Assembly: GCA_947379895.1 (NCBI GenBank)
Contig: CANCPA010000026.1
Span: 1-35,591, forward strand
Direction of reading: 5' to 3'
Source: Chitinophagaceae bacterium
GTDB lineage: Bacteria > Bacteroidota > Bacteroidia > Chitinophagales > Chitinophagaceae
DNA length: 35,591 bases
Shown: one piece after another, positions 17,853 to 25,049 of the stretch
Numbering within the stretch: position 1 is the first letter of the stretch
Layout: every line of letters starts with the position of its first letter
The notes under the pieces: generated by a model
What the model saw: the letters and a program-made list of their open reading frames with translations, nothing else
The model's database searches: none
What the model was told of the DNA's origin: nothing
Program-made: the position numbers and the translations under genes

Positions 17853-18311
17853 ATGAATGAAACATCACAATTAAAAGTATCAGAATTACAAGTAAGCTAC
17901 AGACCTGCAATAGGAAGAAAGCCTCAAATAAATAGTGCTTTAGATGCTGCAAGGGAATTAAGGAAATTCTTTGATGAAGGAACAATCGCCTTGCAGGAAC
18001 AGTTTATTGTAATGTACGTGAACCATCGTAATAGAGTTTTAGGGGTTTATCCTATGTCTAAGGGTGGAATTGCTGGAACAGTTGTAGAAATACGCTTGAT
18101 TCTCTCTGTAGGATTGAAAGTAGCTGCTACAGGTATCATTATTTCTCACAATCATCCATCTGGGAATATAACACCATCATCTGCAGATAATGAATTGACT
18201 AAGAAGATTAAATCAGCATGTCAATTCTTAGATTTCAAGCTTTTGGACCACATTATACTGGTTCCTGCAGAAGATGAGTATTATTCCTTTGCAGACGAAG
18301 GATTGATATAG
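17853..18311 (+). CDS. radC: RadC-like JAB/MPN-domain protein
   Basis: A 152-residue RadC-like protein. The JAB metal motif is clear: ISHNHPSG with His99 and His101, followed by TPSSAD with Ser109/110 and Asp112; a Glu near 49 fits the upstream acidic ligand. It lacks the helix-hairpin-helix domain of chromosomal RadC, as usual for short forms encoded on islands and prophages. Function is uncertain; despite the name, a DNA repair role is not well established. It stands alone behind the terminator at 17758-17796, with its own leader that contains a small CCTGTC/GACAGG inverted repeat. Confidence 0.92.
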   Translation: MNETSQLKVSELQVSYRPAIGRKPQINSALDAARELRKFFDEGTIALQEQFIVMYVNHRNRVLGVYPMSKGGIAGTVVEIRLILSVGLKVAATGIIISHNHPSGNITPSSADNELTKKIKSACQFLDFKLLDHIILVPAEDEYYSFADEGLI

Positions 18312-18694
18312 AATTTTAAAATTGTCAGGTTTGTCGTGGGAGTCGGGTTTATTTTCCGTTTTGTTACCGGTATAATCAAAACGGATTTTATCAATTGATT
18401 TAATACAGATACATTTGTTCAAAATATTGTGTATGTAGTTAAATAGATTATAAAGGTTTTGTGACATATTAGCTGAATTTCTCGTTGCCGAAAAGTCGAA
18501 ATTTCATTACAAACGGGGAGGTTATAGTTAAGTGTTCAAGCTTCGGCTTGGAGCACTTGCTTTGCCTCGTTTGTACGGGCTTCGACTCCCACGGCAACAG
18601 GCAGATGTAAAGGTTTCAAGCTTTTTTTATGCCCAAAATAACCGTATCCAATAAGCTACTAAATAACATTTCATAACCATCAAATATTACAATT
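18312..18694. other. Structured non-coding region with a large nested hairpin
   Basis: This 383-base gap has no gene. At 18484-18598 four stems nest into one long hairpin: GTTGCCG with CGGCAAC; AGTCGAA with TTCGACT; an 11-bp stem (18508-18518 with 18565-18575, one G-U); and 18530-18558, capped by C-TTCG-G, a very stable tetraloop. Upstream, TTGTCGTGGGAGTCG (18331-18345) can instead pair with 18583-18597, competing with the outer stems. A separate 9-bp hairpin lies at 18355-18385. It could be a structured RNA, a leader for the next gene, or a recombination-type palindrome; none is proven. Confidence 0.6.
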
Positions 18695-19237
18695 ATGAAA
18701 AGACTTTTCAAATTATCGTTGTTTCTAACGCTTTTGATATTAGGCTTTATATCCAATGCTCAGAACCTGACAATAGACCAAGTTATTTCCCTAAGGACTA
18801 AATCTTTAGTTTATGTTGAGGAATACTTAGCTGCCAGAAATTGGGAATTGTTGTCTGCAAAGGATCAAACTAGAACAAATTTCGGCGAAATAATTTATTC
18901 TTACCACAGAAAAGGGCTTGATTATAAAGCTAATGCATTCTTAACTTTTCTCTCTCACACTGATTATCCTAATTCCGGAAGAGTAATGTTCCAGTTCTCA
19001 AATCTTTCTAAGAATAGTTTATTTATAAATAGGCTAAAGATGCTGGGATTCAAACTTGCAGACTCTGGAATTAAGGATGGCTCTATCACAAAGATATACA
19101 AGAATAAAACTTTAGCAATTGTTTCAACTACTTCAATAATTGAAGATGAAGTTAGTTCGAGTAGTATAAATAGCTATAAATTTTACTTGTTTGATTTGAT
19201 AGACTTTGAAATTAATTATCAGGAAAAGTTTTTATAA
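18695..19237 (+). CDS. Exported protein of unknown function
   Basis: A 180-residue protein with a clear N-terminal signal peptide (KRLFKLSLFLTLLILGFISNAQ, cleavage after about residue 23). The mature part has no motif I know; it contains a run of polar residues and few cysteines. No lipobox is visible. It is the first of three small exported proteins on the island and probably acts in the periplasm or outside. It lies behind the structured region, which may form its leader. Confidence 0.75.
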   Translation: MKRLFKLSLFLTLLILGFISNAQNLTIDQVISLRTKSLVYVEEYLAARNWELLSAKDQTRTNFGEIIYSYHRKGLDYKANAFLTFLSHTDYPNSGRVMFQFSNLSKNSLFINRLKMLGFKLADSGIKDGSITKIYKNKTLAIVSTTSIIEDEVSSSSINSYKFYLFDLIDFEINYQEKFL

Positions 19238-19299
19238 GCTCATTAAAATCAGGGTAGCCGAAAACTGAATTCTAGAGTAGGCATCAAAAATTTAATTCA

Positions 19300-19884
19300 A
19301 TGAACAAATTAATTAGACTAATTAAGTCTGTTATAGTCCAAAGGAAGTTTTTATCAACCATATTAATTTTTATAATTTTTAATAGTACTATTCATTCTCA
19401 ATGCTTGATGCAGAGTATTTATCCCCCATATCCATCTGAAAAATTCCCTATCGTTGTCTATGCTCTCAGACCTGAATCAATATATAATAGTCAAAATATG
19501 AAAGTTGATTTTAGTATTGAAAGAAAGGTATTTAAAAAAGACAATAGGTTAAATTCAATTTATAATATGGTATTTAGTGTCACAGGACTAATTGGAAAAA
19601 GTGTTATCCCTGACTTAGCTGAAATAACATTATTGAATGGCAATACTGTATTACTTTACATTCCCCAAAAAAGTGGTTATCATGTTTCTGAAACAGGATT
19701 AGCTGTTATTTCAGATTGCTATAATGAGTTCTCTGAAACCAGTTCAGAAATTCAACTGTTACTTTCTTATGGAATAAAACGTATTAAGTTAGAAGATCAG
19801 ACAAACTCCATAGTGATTAAACAATTATCTAGTGATTTTTTTCGAGCTAAACTTAAATGCTTATTGGATAAGGATGGTCAGTAA
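19300..19884 (+). CDS. Exported protein with three cysteines, unknown function
   Basis: A 194-residue protein with an N-terminal hydrophobic segment ending near IHSQ, so the mature part would start at Cys35. Cysteines are at 35, 140 and 187. The region IKLEDQTNS with flanking residues resembles the next gene. I do not recognise the family. The long, positively charged N-terminus before the hydrophobic stretch could be a signal peptide or a membrane anchor. It lies 62 bases after the previous gene and 38 bases before the next, so the three are probably co-transcribed. Confidence 0.72.
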   Translation: MNKLIRLIKSVIVQRKFLSTILIFIIFNSTIHSQCLMQSIYPPYPSEKFPIVVYALRPESIYNSQNMKVDFSIERKVFKKDNRLNSIYNMVFSVTGLIGKSVIPDLAEITLLNGNTVLLYIPQKSGYHVSETGLAVISDCYNEFSETSSEIQLLLSYGIKRIKLEDQTNSIVIKQLSSDFFRAKLKCLLDKDGQ

Positions 19885-19922
19885 CAAATCAAACATATTT
19901 TACTATACTAAATAACTTTTAT

Positions 19923-20450
19923 ATGAAACACACCACAGTATTACTCTTATCTCTATTCATATTTCTTAAAGGAATATCTCAATGTGCTATTAAAACTGAA
20001 TATTCAGATGATAGAAGTTATATATCCTATTCAACGGAGGTAGAGAATTTATACGTAAATGAAGATTTAGAAAACGGATTAGCGAATGTTGCATTTCACA
20101 TTACAGTTCAAAAACGCACATCTGATTCTAAGATTATTCGAAATTATCTTCAGGTTATTTCGATATTTGATAAGGGGAAGAAGTTACCAATTCCTCGAGT
20201 AATTGTCTTCAATAATTCAAAAGTTGTGAATGCAAATTCCAAAATCAAAACTACATATTACGGTTCATCTACGATTGAAAGTTGTGTATTCGAATTAAGC
20301 ATAGATGATTTATTGTGGTATAGAAACACTGAAATTACCAGCATGAAAATAGAGGACCCAGTTGACCAAATTAGTTATAGTTTCCCTGTAAATGGCAGAA
20401 GAATTAATAACCACGCTAATTGTGCGTTAGATATTATAAGAGGAAATTGA
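19923..20450 (+). CDS. Exported protein, likely distant paralogue of the preceding gene
   Basis: A 175-residue protein with a signal peptide (LLLSLFIFLKGISQ) and a mature N-terminus starting at Cys21. Its cysteines at 21, 121 and 167 match the 35, 140, 187 pattern of the previous gene, with the last two 46 versus 47 residues apart, and SQC follows each signal peptide. The segment MKIEDPVDQIS aligns with IKLEDQTNSI. I infer a duplicated pair. Family and function are unknown. A strong terminator follows at 20542. Confidence 0.74.
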   Translation: MKHTTVLLLSLFIFLKGISQCAIKTEYSDDRSYISYSTEVENLYVNEDLENGLANVAFHITVQKRTSDSKIIRNYLQVISIFDKGKKLPIPRVIVFNNSKVVNANSKIKTTYYGSSTIESCVFELSIDDLLWYRNTEITSMKIEDPVDQISYSFPVNGRRINNHANCALDIIRGN

Positions 20451-20541
20451 TGGAAATACTGTTATCATTTAGCCCGTTTTCAAAAATCTGATTTTGCTAA
20501 CAGGATATTTTATGCCTTAAATTCAAAGTAGGTCAGGAATT

Positions 20542-20593
20542 AGGCTGTAGAAATATTATCTGGAAAAATGTAATATTTCTACAGCCTTTGCTT
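20542..20593 (+). terminator. Terminator between convergent genes
   Basis: A 17-bp perfect stem (20542-20558 with 20571-20587) has a 12-base loop and is followed by TTGCTTTATTTAT on the plus strand. It ends the exported-protein transcripts and lies between them and the convergent HUH gene. Confidence 0.8.
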
Positions 20594-20596
20594 TAT

Positions 20597-21034
20597 TTAT
20601 AAAATGAATCCATGTTCAACATTATCCTTCATGAGGTTTTTAACTGTATATACATTCCCGCCCTTCCCTTTCTCATACTTCTTTATATCGCATCTGTTAT
20701 TGGTCTTCTCATAAGTACCACTGAACTTATTCCAAGCACTCTTAATTACACTTGCCTTTGCATCCTTTGTTATTATCAACGCATGTATATGGTAATAGCC
20801 ACTCTGATGAGGCTCTGCCACCCAAAAGATTTTAAATATATCTGGTTGCTTTTGAAATAGGTAATTTGATAACCTTTCAATCTTTGAACATGCCCTATTC
20901 AATGACATATTTTCTCCTGATGTGAATGTTACCATAAAATCCCATTCAAACCTATTAAGGAATTCTATGTACTCCTTGACAGTTCCATAGTCCTTTTCTG
21001 CCTTTGTTTTCAAATTTTCTAATACATTTCTCAT
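20597..21034 (-). CDS. Small HUH Rep-like endonuclease
   Basis: A 145-residue protein with the signature of rolling-circle HUH endonucleases. Motif 1 is FMVTFT (33-38), the HUH metal site is HIH (82-84) in YYHIHALIITK, and motif 3 is Tyr129 with Lys132 in VYTVKNL, the expected nucleophile arrangement YxxK. A Glu at 74 lies just before the HUH site. Such proteins nick a single strand at an origin and are used by plasmids, phages and some transposons. The protein lacks a helicase domain. On an island it may start replication or mobilisation after excision. The upstream region (21035-21422) holds several hairpins that could be its origin. Family inferred from motifs. Confidence 0.78.
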   Translation of the reverse strand: MRNVLENLKTKAEKDYGTVKEYIEFLNRFEWDFMVTFTSGENMSLNRACSKIERLSNYLFQKQPDIFKIFWVAEPHQSGYYHIHALIITKDAKASVIKSAWNKFSGTYEKTNNRCDIKKYEKGKGGNVYTVKNLMKDNVEHGFIL

Positions 21035-21377
21035 GATAAATTAACTTATTAAGTGAAGAATTGATTGAGTCCTATCTCAATCTTGAATTGGACACTAAGC
21101 TGTCCTGATGTTGTAGTGTAAGCTCAATTGATTTGGTTTCCTATCTGATTCAGAGCTGAGTCTGTATCTAATCTCTCTCTTGCAGATTCAGCAATCTGAA
21201 TTAGAGATTATGTAGGTGTACTCTTACTCTCTCATATATACTCGTTAGTATAGTTCAGAGTTCAGATGTATAGATTGATAGTGGGTAGAGATGAGTAGTA
21301 CTAGAGCAAACTGCCTGTTTACCCGAGATAATGCCTCAATAAAGTTTGTGAATTTGAAAGGAATCTGGATTTTAAAA
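21035..21377. other. Hairpin-rich region upstream of the HUH gene, candidate origin
   Basis: This gap of more than 300 bases has no gene. It holds three hairpins: GATTGAG with CTCAATC at 21063-21082; GGACA with TGTCC at 21090-21105; and a two-tier hairpin at 21169-21210 (TAATCTCT with AGAGATTA outside, AGATT with AATCT inside around CAGC). Rolling-circle Rep proteins nick at hairpins near their own gene, so this is a plausible origin or nick region. The nick site itself is not identified. Confidence 0.45.
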
Positions 21378-21414
21378 GAAGACATTGGAAGAGCCAACTC
21401 AATCCAATGTCTTT
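21378..21414 (-). terminator. Terminator of the excisionase-like gene
   Basis: AGACATTGGA (21380-21389) pairs with TCCAATGTCT (21403-21412) over 10 bases, extended by one A-T and one G-T pair. Read on the minus strand it is followed by TCTTTTAAAA. It lies 9 bases beyond the stop of the HTH gene. Confidence 0.65.
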
Positions 21415-21422
21415 AATGACGC

Positions 21423-21692
21423 TTATCTTTCTAAGGTGCTAAGTTCCTCTATGGTCTCAACCTTACCTTTATTCATCCAATTATCCAAATCAATTTTCTT
21501 GAAATAGATTAACTTATGAAGTGGCTTAAAATGTGGTATTAATCTGCGGCTTGTCAACTTGTAAAGTGTGGACTCTGCAATCCCTAAATAAATTGCAGCC
21601 TCACTTAGTTTAAGTTGTTCTTTCTGTAAAATCTTCTGGGTTTCTAGAAATTCTCTAATCTCTGCTATCCCTTGCTCTAACTTATGTGTCAT
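21423..21692 (-). CDS. Excisionase-like helix-turn-helix protein
   Basis: An 89-residue DNA-binding protein when started at the ATG 21692. A helix-turn-helix of the HTH_17/MerR-like excisionase type spans residues 28-55: KLSEAAIYLGIAESTLYKL followed by a basic RRLIPHFK wing. The N-terminal third is a helical region. Proteins of this type on islands act as Xis (directionality factor) or as transcription regulators. The frame is open 69 bases further upstream, but that part does not look like the family. It lies near the right end of the island, the position often taken by excision factors in such elements. Confidence 0.8.
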   Translation of the reverse strand: MTHKLEQGIAEIREFLETQKILQKEQLKLSEAAIYLGIAESTLYKLTSRRLIPHFKPLHKLIYFKKIDLDNWMNKGKVETIEELSTLER

Positions 21693-21784
21693 AACATGAT
21701 GTTTATTACACTGCAAATGAAAGCAAGAATAATGAAATTGAACCTTGACGACCTTGATCAAGGTTCACTATAAATTTGGAAAAA

Positions 21785-22495
21785 TCAAGTAGGAAGTTTA
21801 TTTAACTCAAAATTCAAAAGTACTAATTTGTCAGATATAGCTTTCTCAGAACTATTTTTTGATTTTAAAACATTTGCAAGTGACTTTGTACTTAACTCAT
21901 CTTGTTTGTTAATAGAATAAAAGTTTTTAGATATAAAATTGGCTAATTTTATCTTCTTTATACTTGATTTATCTATGATATTATTTTCATAAAATAGACC
22001 AAACAGACAACCAATTTCCTCAACCGTAAGATTTAGTCGAACTTTAAATCCAGCGTTAGAAAATCTCTCTGAGCCTCTCATTTCGTATTCCTCCTCAATA
22101 TATATTTTAATTTCATTTAGCCTATTTGAGTAAATACTGAGCTCACTTTTTAAAGAATTCAAAAGCAAGTCTTTTTGAATTTTTTCAGCTTTTTTAGACT
22201 CTAATTTTGAGGGATTGGGATTCTGGAAATCAAATGAGGTTGGTTCCTTCTTTTTGAAATCTACAGTGGATACTAATGAATTCAATTTGGGTAAGATGGA
22301 TTTGATTTTATCAAGGAATATGTCTATAATCAAAAGAGTTTCTTCGTTATCAAACCCCAATATTCCGTTTTGAATTGATTCAAAAATCAAACTTTTTTGA
22401 AATTCAATACTACTTTCGTTTGTATAAAATTCTATCTCAAACAACCTTTTTTTCAAAGGTTCAAAACACTTATTTATTTCATTTATATCACTCAT
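21785..22495 (-). CDS. Hypothetical protein near the right end of the island
   Basis: A 236-residue, highly charged protein that I do not recognise with certainty. The N-terminal two thirds are helical, probably with coiled coil (residues 80-140 rich in Lys, Glu, Ser). The C-terminal part (about 155-225: FKVRLNLTVEEIGCLFGLFYENNIID, split here across the motif, then KLANFISKNF) resembles a short module seen in several Bacteroidetes mobile-element proteins, possibly DNA-binding, but I cannot name it. It is followed by the excisionase-like gene 92 bases downstream and may share a transcript with it. Its start is the ATG at 22495. Confidence 0.7.
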   Translation of the reverse strand: MSDINEINKCFEPLKKRLFEIEFYTNESSIEFQKSLIFESIQNGILGFDNEETLLIIDIFLDKIKSILPKLNSLVSTVDFKKKEPTSFDFQNPNPSKLESKKAEKIQKDLLLNSLKSELSIYSNRLNEIKIYIEEEYEMRGSERFSNAGFKVRLNLTVEEIGCLFGLFYENNIIDKSSIKKIKLANFISKNFYSINKQDELSTKSLANVLKSKNSSEKAISDKLVLLNFELNKLPT

Positions 22496-22594
22496 AAAAT
22501 TTAAAATTTACCGAAATTAAAGAATTTTATAAATAAGCAACAGATTAGATGCAAGAAAAGGAAAATATATGAAATTTATGAATGTTAGCAAATT

Positions 22595-22610
22595 GTTTGC
22601 AAATGAAAAA
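22595..22610 (-). promoter_or_regulatory. Candidate integrase arm-binding site, right end
   Basis: On the minus strand TTTTTTCATTTGCAAAC matches the CTTTCATTTG repeats near attL, in opposite orientation relative to the island. It lies about 40 bases inside attR. Role inferred from symmetry of position. Confidence 0.35.
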
Positions 22611-22640
22611 AGCACCTACGAGTTTTATGTCGTAAGTGCT
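22605..22640 (-). terminator. Island-borne terminator for tRNA-Lys
   Basis: On the minus strand AGCACTTACG (22631-22640) pairs with CGTAGGTGCT (22611-22620) across a 10-base loop, with one G-U pair, followed by six T (22605-22611). It lies 11 bases beyond the tRNA 3' end and would replace the native terminator displaced to 1446-1478. Confidence 0.78.
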
Positions 22641-22650
22641 TAATTGTCAA

Positions 22651-22695
22651 GTGATTCCGCAGAGGCTCGAACTCTGGACCCGATGATTAAGAGTC
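22651..22695 (-). repeat. attR: 45-bp repeat within tRNA-Lys
   Basis: It is identical to 1505-1549. It overlaps the 3' 44 bases of the intact tRNA gene plus one base downstream, so integration kept the tRNA functional by supplying its own 3' part. Confidence 0.92.
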
Positions 22696-22724
22696 ATCTG
22701 CTCTACCAACTGAGCTACGAAATC
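22652..22724 (-). tRNA. tRNA-Lys (anticodon CUU)
   Basis: A complete 73-base cloverleaf on the minus strand. The acceptor is GATTTCG paired with CGGAATC and discriminator A; the D arm is TAGCTCAGTTGGTAGAGCA; the anticodon stem GATGA/TCATC holds loop CTCTTAA, giving anticodon CTT, which reads AAG lysine codons; the T arm is CAGAG-TTCGAGC-CTCTG. CCA is not encoded. The 3' half is the integration target of the island. Confidence 0.95.
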
Positions 22725-22739
22725 ATTCCTTTGGGGGTG

Positions 22740-22772
22740 CAAATATAGTATCCTAACTTTAAAAAAAATCAA
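22740..22772 (-). promoter_or_regulatory. Bacteroidetes-type promoter of tRNA-Lys
   Basis: On the minus strand TATATTTG (22740-22747) is an exact match to the -7 consensus TAnnTTTG, with TTG (22770-22772) 22 bases upstream as the -33 element. Transcription would start a few bases before the tRNA 5' end at 22724. This supports the assignment of the window to Bacteroidota. Confidence 0.65.
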
Positions 22773-22827
22773 CTCTTTCTATTTTTATTTAAAATAGTTC
22801 CCTTAGTTTGCAGACTTAAGCTAAATT

Positions 22828-23502
22828 ATGGAGAAAATAGCAGTAATTGTTGCAGGTGGTTCAGGGTTAAGAATGGGAAAAGATACACCCAAACAATTTC
22901 TTTTATTAAAAAATCGACCAATTCTTTCTCATACAATTAATGCTTTTGTTGAGGCCTTTCCTGACATTCAGATTGTATTAGTATTGCCTGAAGCTCATAT
23001 TCAAAGGGGGAAAGAAATTGCAGCAATATTCAACAATACAAGAATTGAATGTATTGTGGGTGGAGACTCTCGCTTTCAGTCTGTAAAAAATGGAATTAAA
23101 ACCATTAAAACAAAAGAGTCAGTTGTATTTGTTCATGATGGAGTAAGATGTCTTCTCAGTCCCCTACTCATCAAGCAATGTTTTGAACAAGCTCTAATTA
23201 AAGGTTCTGCGATTCCTGCTGTAGCTGCTACCGATAGTATTCGTTTAGTAACTGACAATGATTTGAGTATTGTAACTGACAGAAACAAGGTCCGAAATGT
23301 ACAAACACCCCAAACATTTTTATCGTCCGTTCTATTGCCTGCATTTGAGCAACAATACCAAGAATCTTTTACAGATGAAGCAACTGTAGTAGAAGCTTTT
23401 GGAACAAGTATACACTTGATAGAAGGGGAATTTACCAACCTAAAAATCACTCGCCCTATCGACCTTTTAATTGCTGAAAAAATACTTGAAGAAAGACAAT
23501 AA
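22828..23502 (+). CDS. ispD: 2-C-methyl-D-erythritol 4-phosphate cytidylyltransferase
   Basis: A cytosolic enzyme of the non-mevalonate isoprenoid pathway that joins CTP and MEP to give CDP-ME. Length is 224 residues, normal for the family. The nucleotide-binding motif AGGSGLRMG (9-17) is followed by PKQF (21-24) with the conserved Lys22. VHDGVR holds Asp104 and Arg107, TDEATVVE is the substrate-binding stretch and NLKITRP closes the fold. It is divergent from the tRNA and reads away from it, so it marks the start of chromosomal sequence to the right of the island. Confidence 0.96.
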   Translation: MEKIAVIVAGGSGLRMGKDTPKQFLLLKNRPILSHTINAFVEAFPDIQIVLVLPEAHIQRGKEIAAIFNNTRIECIVGGDSRFQSVKNGIKTIKTKESVVFVHDGVRCLLSPLLIKQCFEQALIKGSAIPAVAATDSIRLVTDNDLSIVTDRNKVRNVQTPQTFLSSVLLPAFEQQYQESFTDEATVVEAFGTSIHLIEGEFTNLKITRPIDLLIAEKILEERQ

Positions 23503-23752
23503 TTTTGATTAAGTATACATCAGAAATAATTATTTATTTGAACAATTTTTTTGCCAATTATTCAACCTAAAAATAAGGTTGTAAACAGTATTAACCCACT
23601 GCAAACTTTCTTCTTTCTCACTATTACGAATCTTACATTTTCAATTTCAATTTAACAACAATTAATACTGATTTTAATTCTGTTTCTGCACTTTATCAGA
23701 CAAGCAAATTAGACAATTCCTTACTTTTTAAATATTAAAAAGCAATAAATAG

Positions 23753-23992
23753 ATGACAAATAAAACAATTAACCTTTTAGAAGGTATAGGTGTAGGAATG
23801 AGAATTTTATCATTTATGGGATTAAGTATCCTAGGAAAATCAACACCATTTTTGGCCTTATGGATTGTCAATACTATTGATGCCATCATATTGACTTATT
23901 GTGCGGTTATCAGAGAAAACAAATCATATATCATACTCAATGTTTTTTGGATTATTGTAGGATTAATTGGTATCTATAACAGCTTAAAATGA
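23753..23992 (+). CDS. Small membrane protein, unknown function
   Basis: A 79-residue hydrophobic protein with two to three predicted membrane segments (about 15-28, 33-52 and 58-76). The composition and length fit a small inner-membrane protein. I do not recognise a family. It lies 250 bases after ispD, in a stretch with only a weak CAACCT/AGGTTG hairpin. Confidence 0.65.
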   Translation: MTNKTINLLEGIGVGMRILSFMGLSILGKSTPFLALWIVNTIDAIILTYCAVIRENKSYIILNVFWIIVGLIGIYNSLK

Positions 23993-24072
23993 TGAGAATA
24001 ATGACAAATTTCTTATTATTGCAATAAATAAATTGATTTCATTCTCCTACATTTGAAACTAAAAAACATTGG

Positions 24073-24702
24073 ATGGACCCTTATAAGGTTACTTTTGAAA
24101 CATGGAATAAAGTAGCAAAACTTTACGAAGAAAATTTCATGGAACTTTCTATTTACAATGAAAGCTATGATTTATTTTGCCATCAAATAAGTGCCTCTGA
24201 CCCCACTATATTTGAAATTGGCTGCGGCCCTGGAAATATCACCCAATATTTACTACAAAAAATTCCCAACCTTAATATTGATGCCATTGATATCGCTCCT
24301 TCTATGGTTGCACTCGCCCAAAAAAACAATCCTAAAGCAATAGTTTGGATACAGGACAGTAGGGAAATTGATAGTGTGAATAGTAAATATAATGCTGTTG
24401 TTTGTGGCTTTTGCATTCCCTATTTATCTCAATCTGATGTTTCTAAATTAATATTCAACTGTTCAAATTTACTTTTGGATGGTGGCTGTATTTATCTCAG
24501 CTTTGTTGAAGGCGACTATCTTAATTCTGGATACCAAACTTCAAGTAGTGGCGATAAGGCTTATTTTTATTTTCATGACCTTGCAAACATTATTTCAATA
24601 TTGGATAATAATGGCTTTAACATTATCAACCAATTAGTTGCCTTCTATGATAGAAAAAATGGTGAAAAAGAAAAACATACGATTTTGATAGCAAAAAAAT
24701 AG
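24073..24702 (+). CDS. Class I SAM-dependent methyltransferase
   Basis: A 209-residue methyltransferase of the Rossmann class. Motif I is EIGCGPGN (48-55), with AIDIAPSMV as the acidic post-I loop and VVCGFCIPYLS as the motif IV region. The substrate cannot be read from the sequence. The fold is complete and no signal peptide is present. It lies 80 bases after the small membrane protein gene in the same direction. Confidence 0.88.
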   Translation: MDPYKVTFETWNKVAKLYEENFMELSIYNESYDLFCHQISASDPTIFEIGCGPGNITQYLLQKIPNLNIDAIDIAPSMVALAQKNNPKAIVWIQDSREIDSVNSKYNAVVCGFCIPYLSQSDVSKLIFNCSNLLLDGGCIYLSFVEGDYLNSGYQTSSSGDKAYFYFHDLANIISILDNNGFNIINQLVAFYDRKNGEKEKHTILIAKK

Positions 24703-24820
24703 AAGTTAATTCATTGCCATTTTAACGATTTCTCTTTTTGAAACAAATTTTGGTAATTAACATAAGCTAAATGACGTCATATATTTCAATTTTAAGGGGA
24801 ATTAATGTAAGTGGCCCAAA
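24703..24820. other. Intergenic sequence before the MITE-like repeat
   Basis: About 120 AT-rich bases after the methyltransferase gene. I see no feature here. Confidence 0.3.
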
Positions 24821-25049
24821 TTAATAACTCACCTTACGCAATAGATTGAATCAGATGCTTTTTGTCTTTTTTTTTCTATTGCCACAAAGAAACTAAGTCG
24901 CAAAGGCTCTAAGTTCTTTAAAATCACTTCATAAGTATCAATACTTCATTTTTTTCTTTGTGCTACTTTGAGTATTTATGTCTTTGTGTTGAAGAATATA
25001 AATTAGACTTAATAACCTTTATTAATTATTGCGTAAGGTGAGTTAATAA
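24821..25049. mobile_element. MITE-like element with terminal inverted repeats (copy 1)
   Basis: The ends are inverted repeats: 19 bases (24825-24843) match 25027-25045 exactly, and 21 of 22 match when extended outward. The element is 229 bases long and has no coding capacity. Its minus strand aligns closely with 35284-35409 at the right edge of the window over about 125 bases, which shows that it is a dispersed repeat. Non-autonomous mobility is inferred from the terminal repeats and from the second copy. Confidence 0.7.

Larger units (their letters stand above)
1505..22695. mobile_element. Genomic island integrated in tRNA-Lys(CUU), about 21.1 kb
   Basis: The span is bounded by a perfect 45-bp direct repeat that equals the 3' part of a tRNA-Lys gene, and it has a tyrosine integrase just inside the left end. 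It encodes that integrase, UmuDC, a type I restriction-modification system with an embedded AbiE pair, a phage-like recombination module, RadC, exported cargo proteins, a HUH Rep-like protein and an excisionase-like HTH protein. I see no conjugative pilus, type IV secretion or coupling proteins, and no phage structural genes. It is therefore best called an integrative, possibly mobilizable, defence island. Excision would leave one tRNA gene followed by the terminator at 1446-1478. Confidence 0.88.

Noticed and set aside
18331-18598. Retron msr-msd or integron attC site
   Set aside because: No reverse transcriptase or integron integrase is encoded here, and the ends do not follow the RYYYAAC...GTTRRRY order of attC sites.
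21693-21761. 23-residue N-terminal extension of the excisionase-like protein
   Set aside because: The extra residues are Cys- and His-containing but unlike the family, and the ATG at 21692 gives the expected short HTH protein.
1-22695. Prophage or conjugative element
   Set aside because: I see no capsid, tail, terminase, pilus, type IV secretion or coupling-protein genes in the island.
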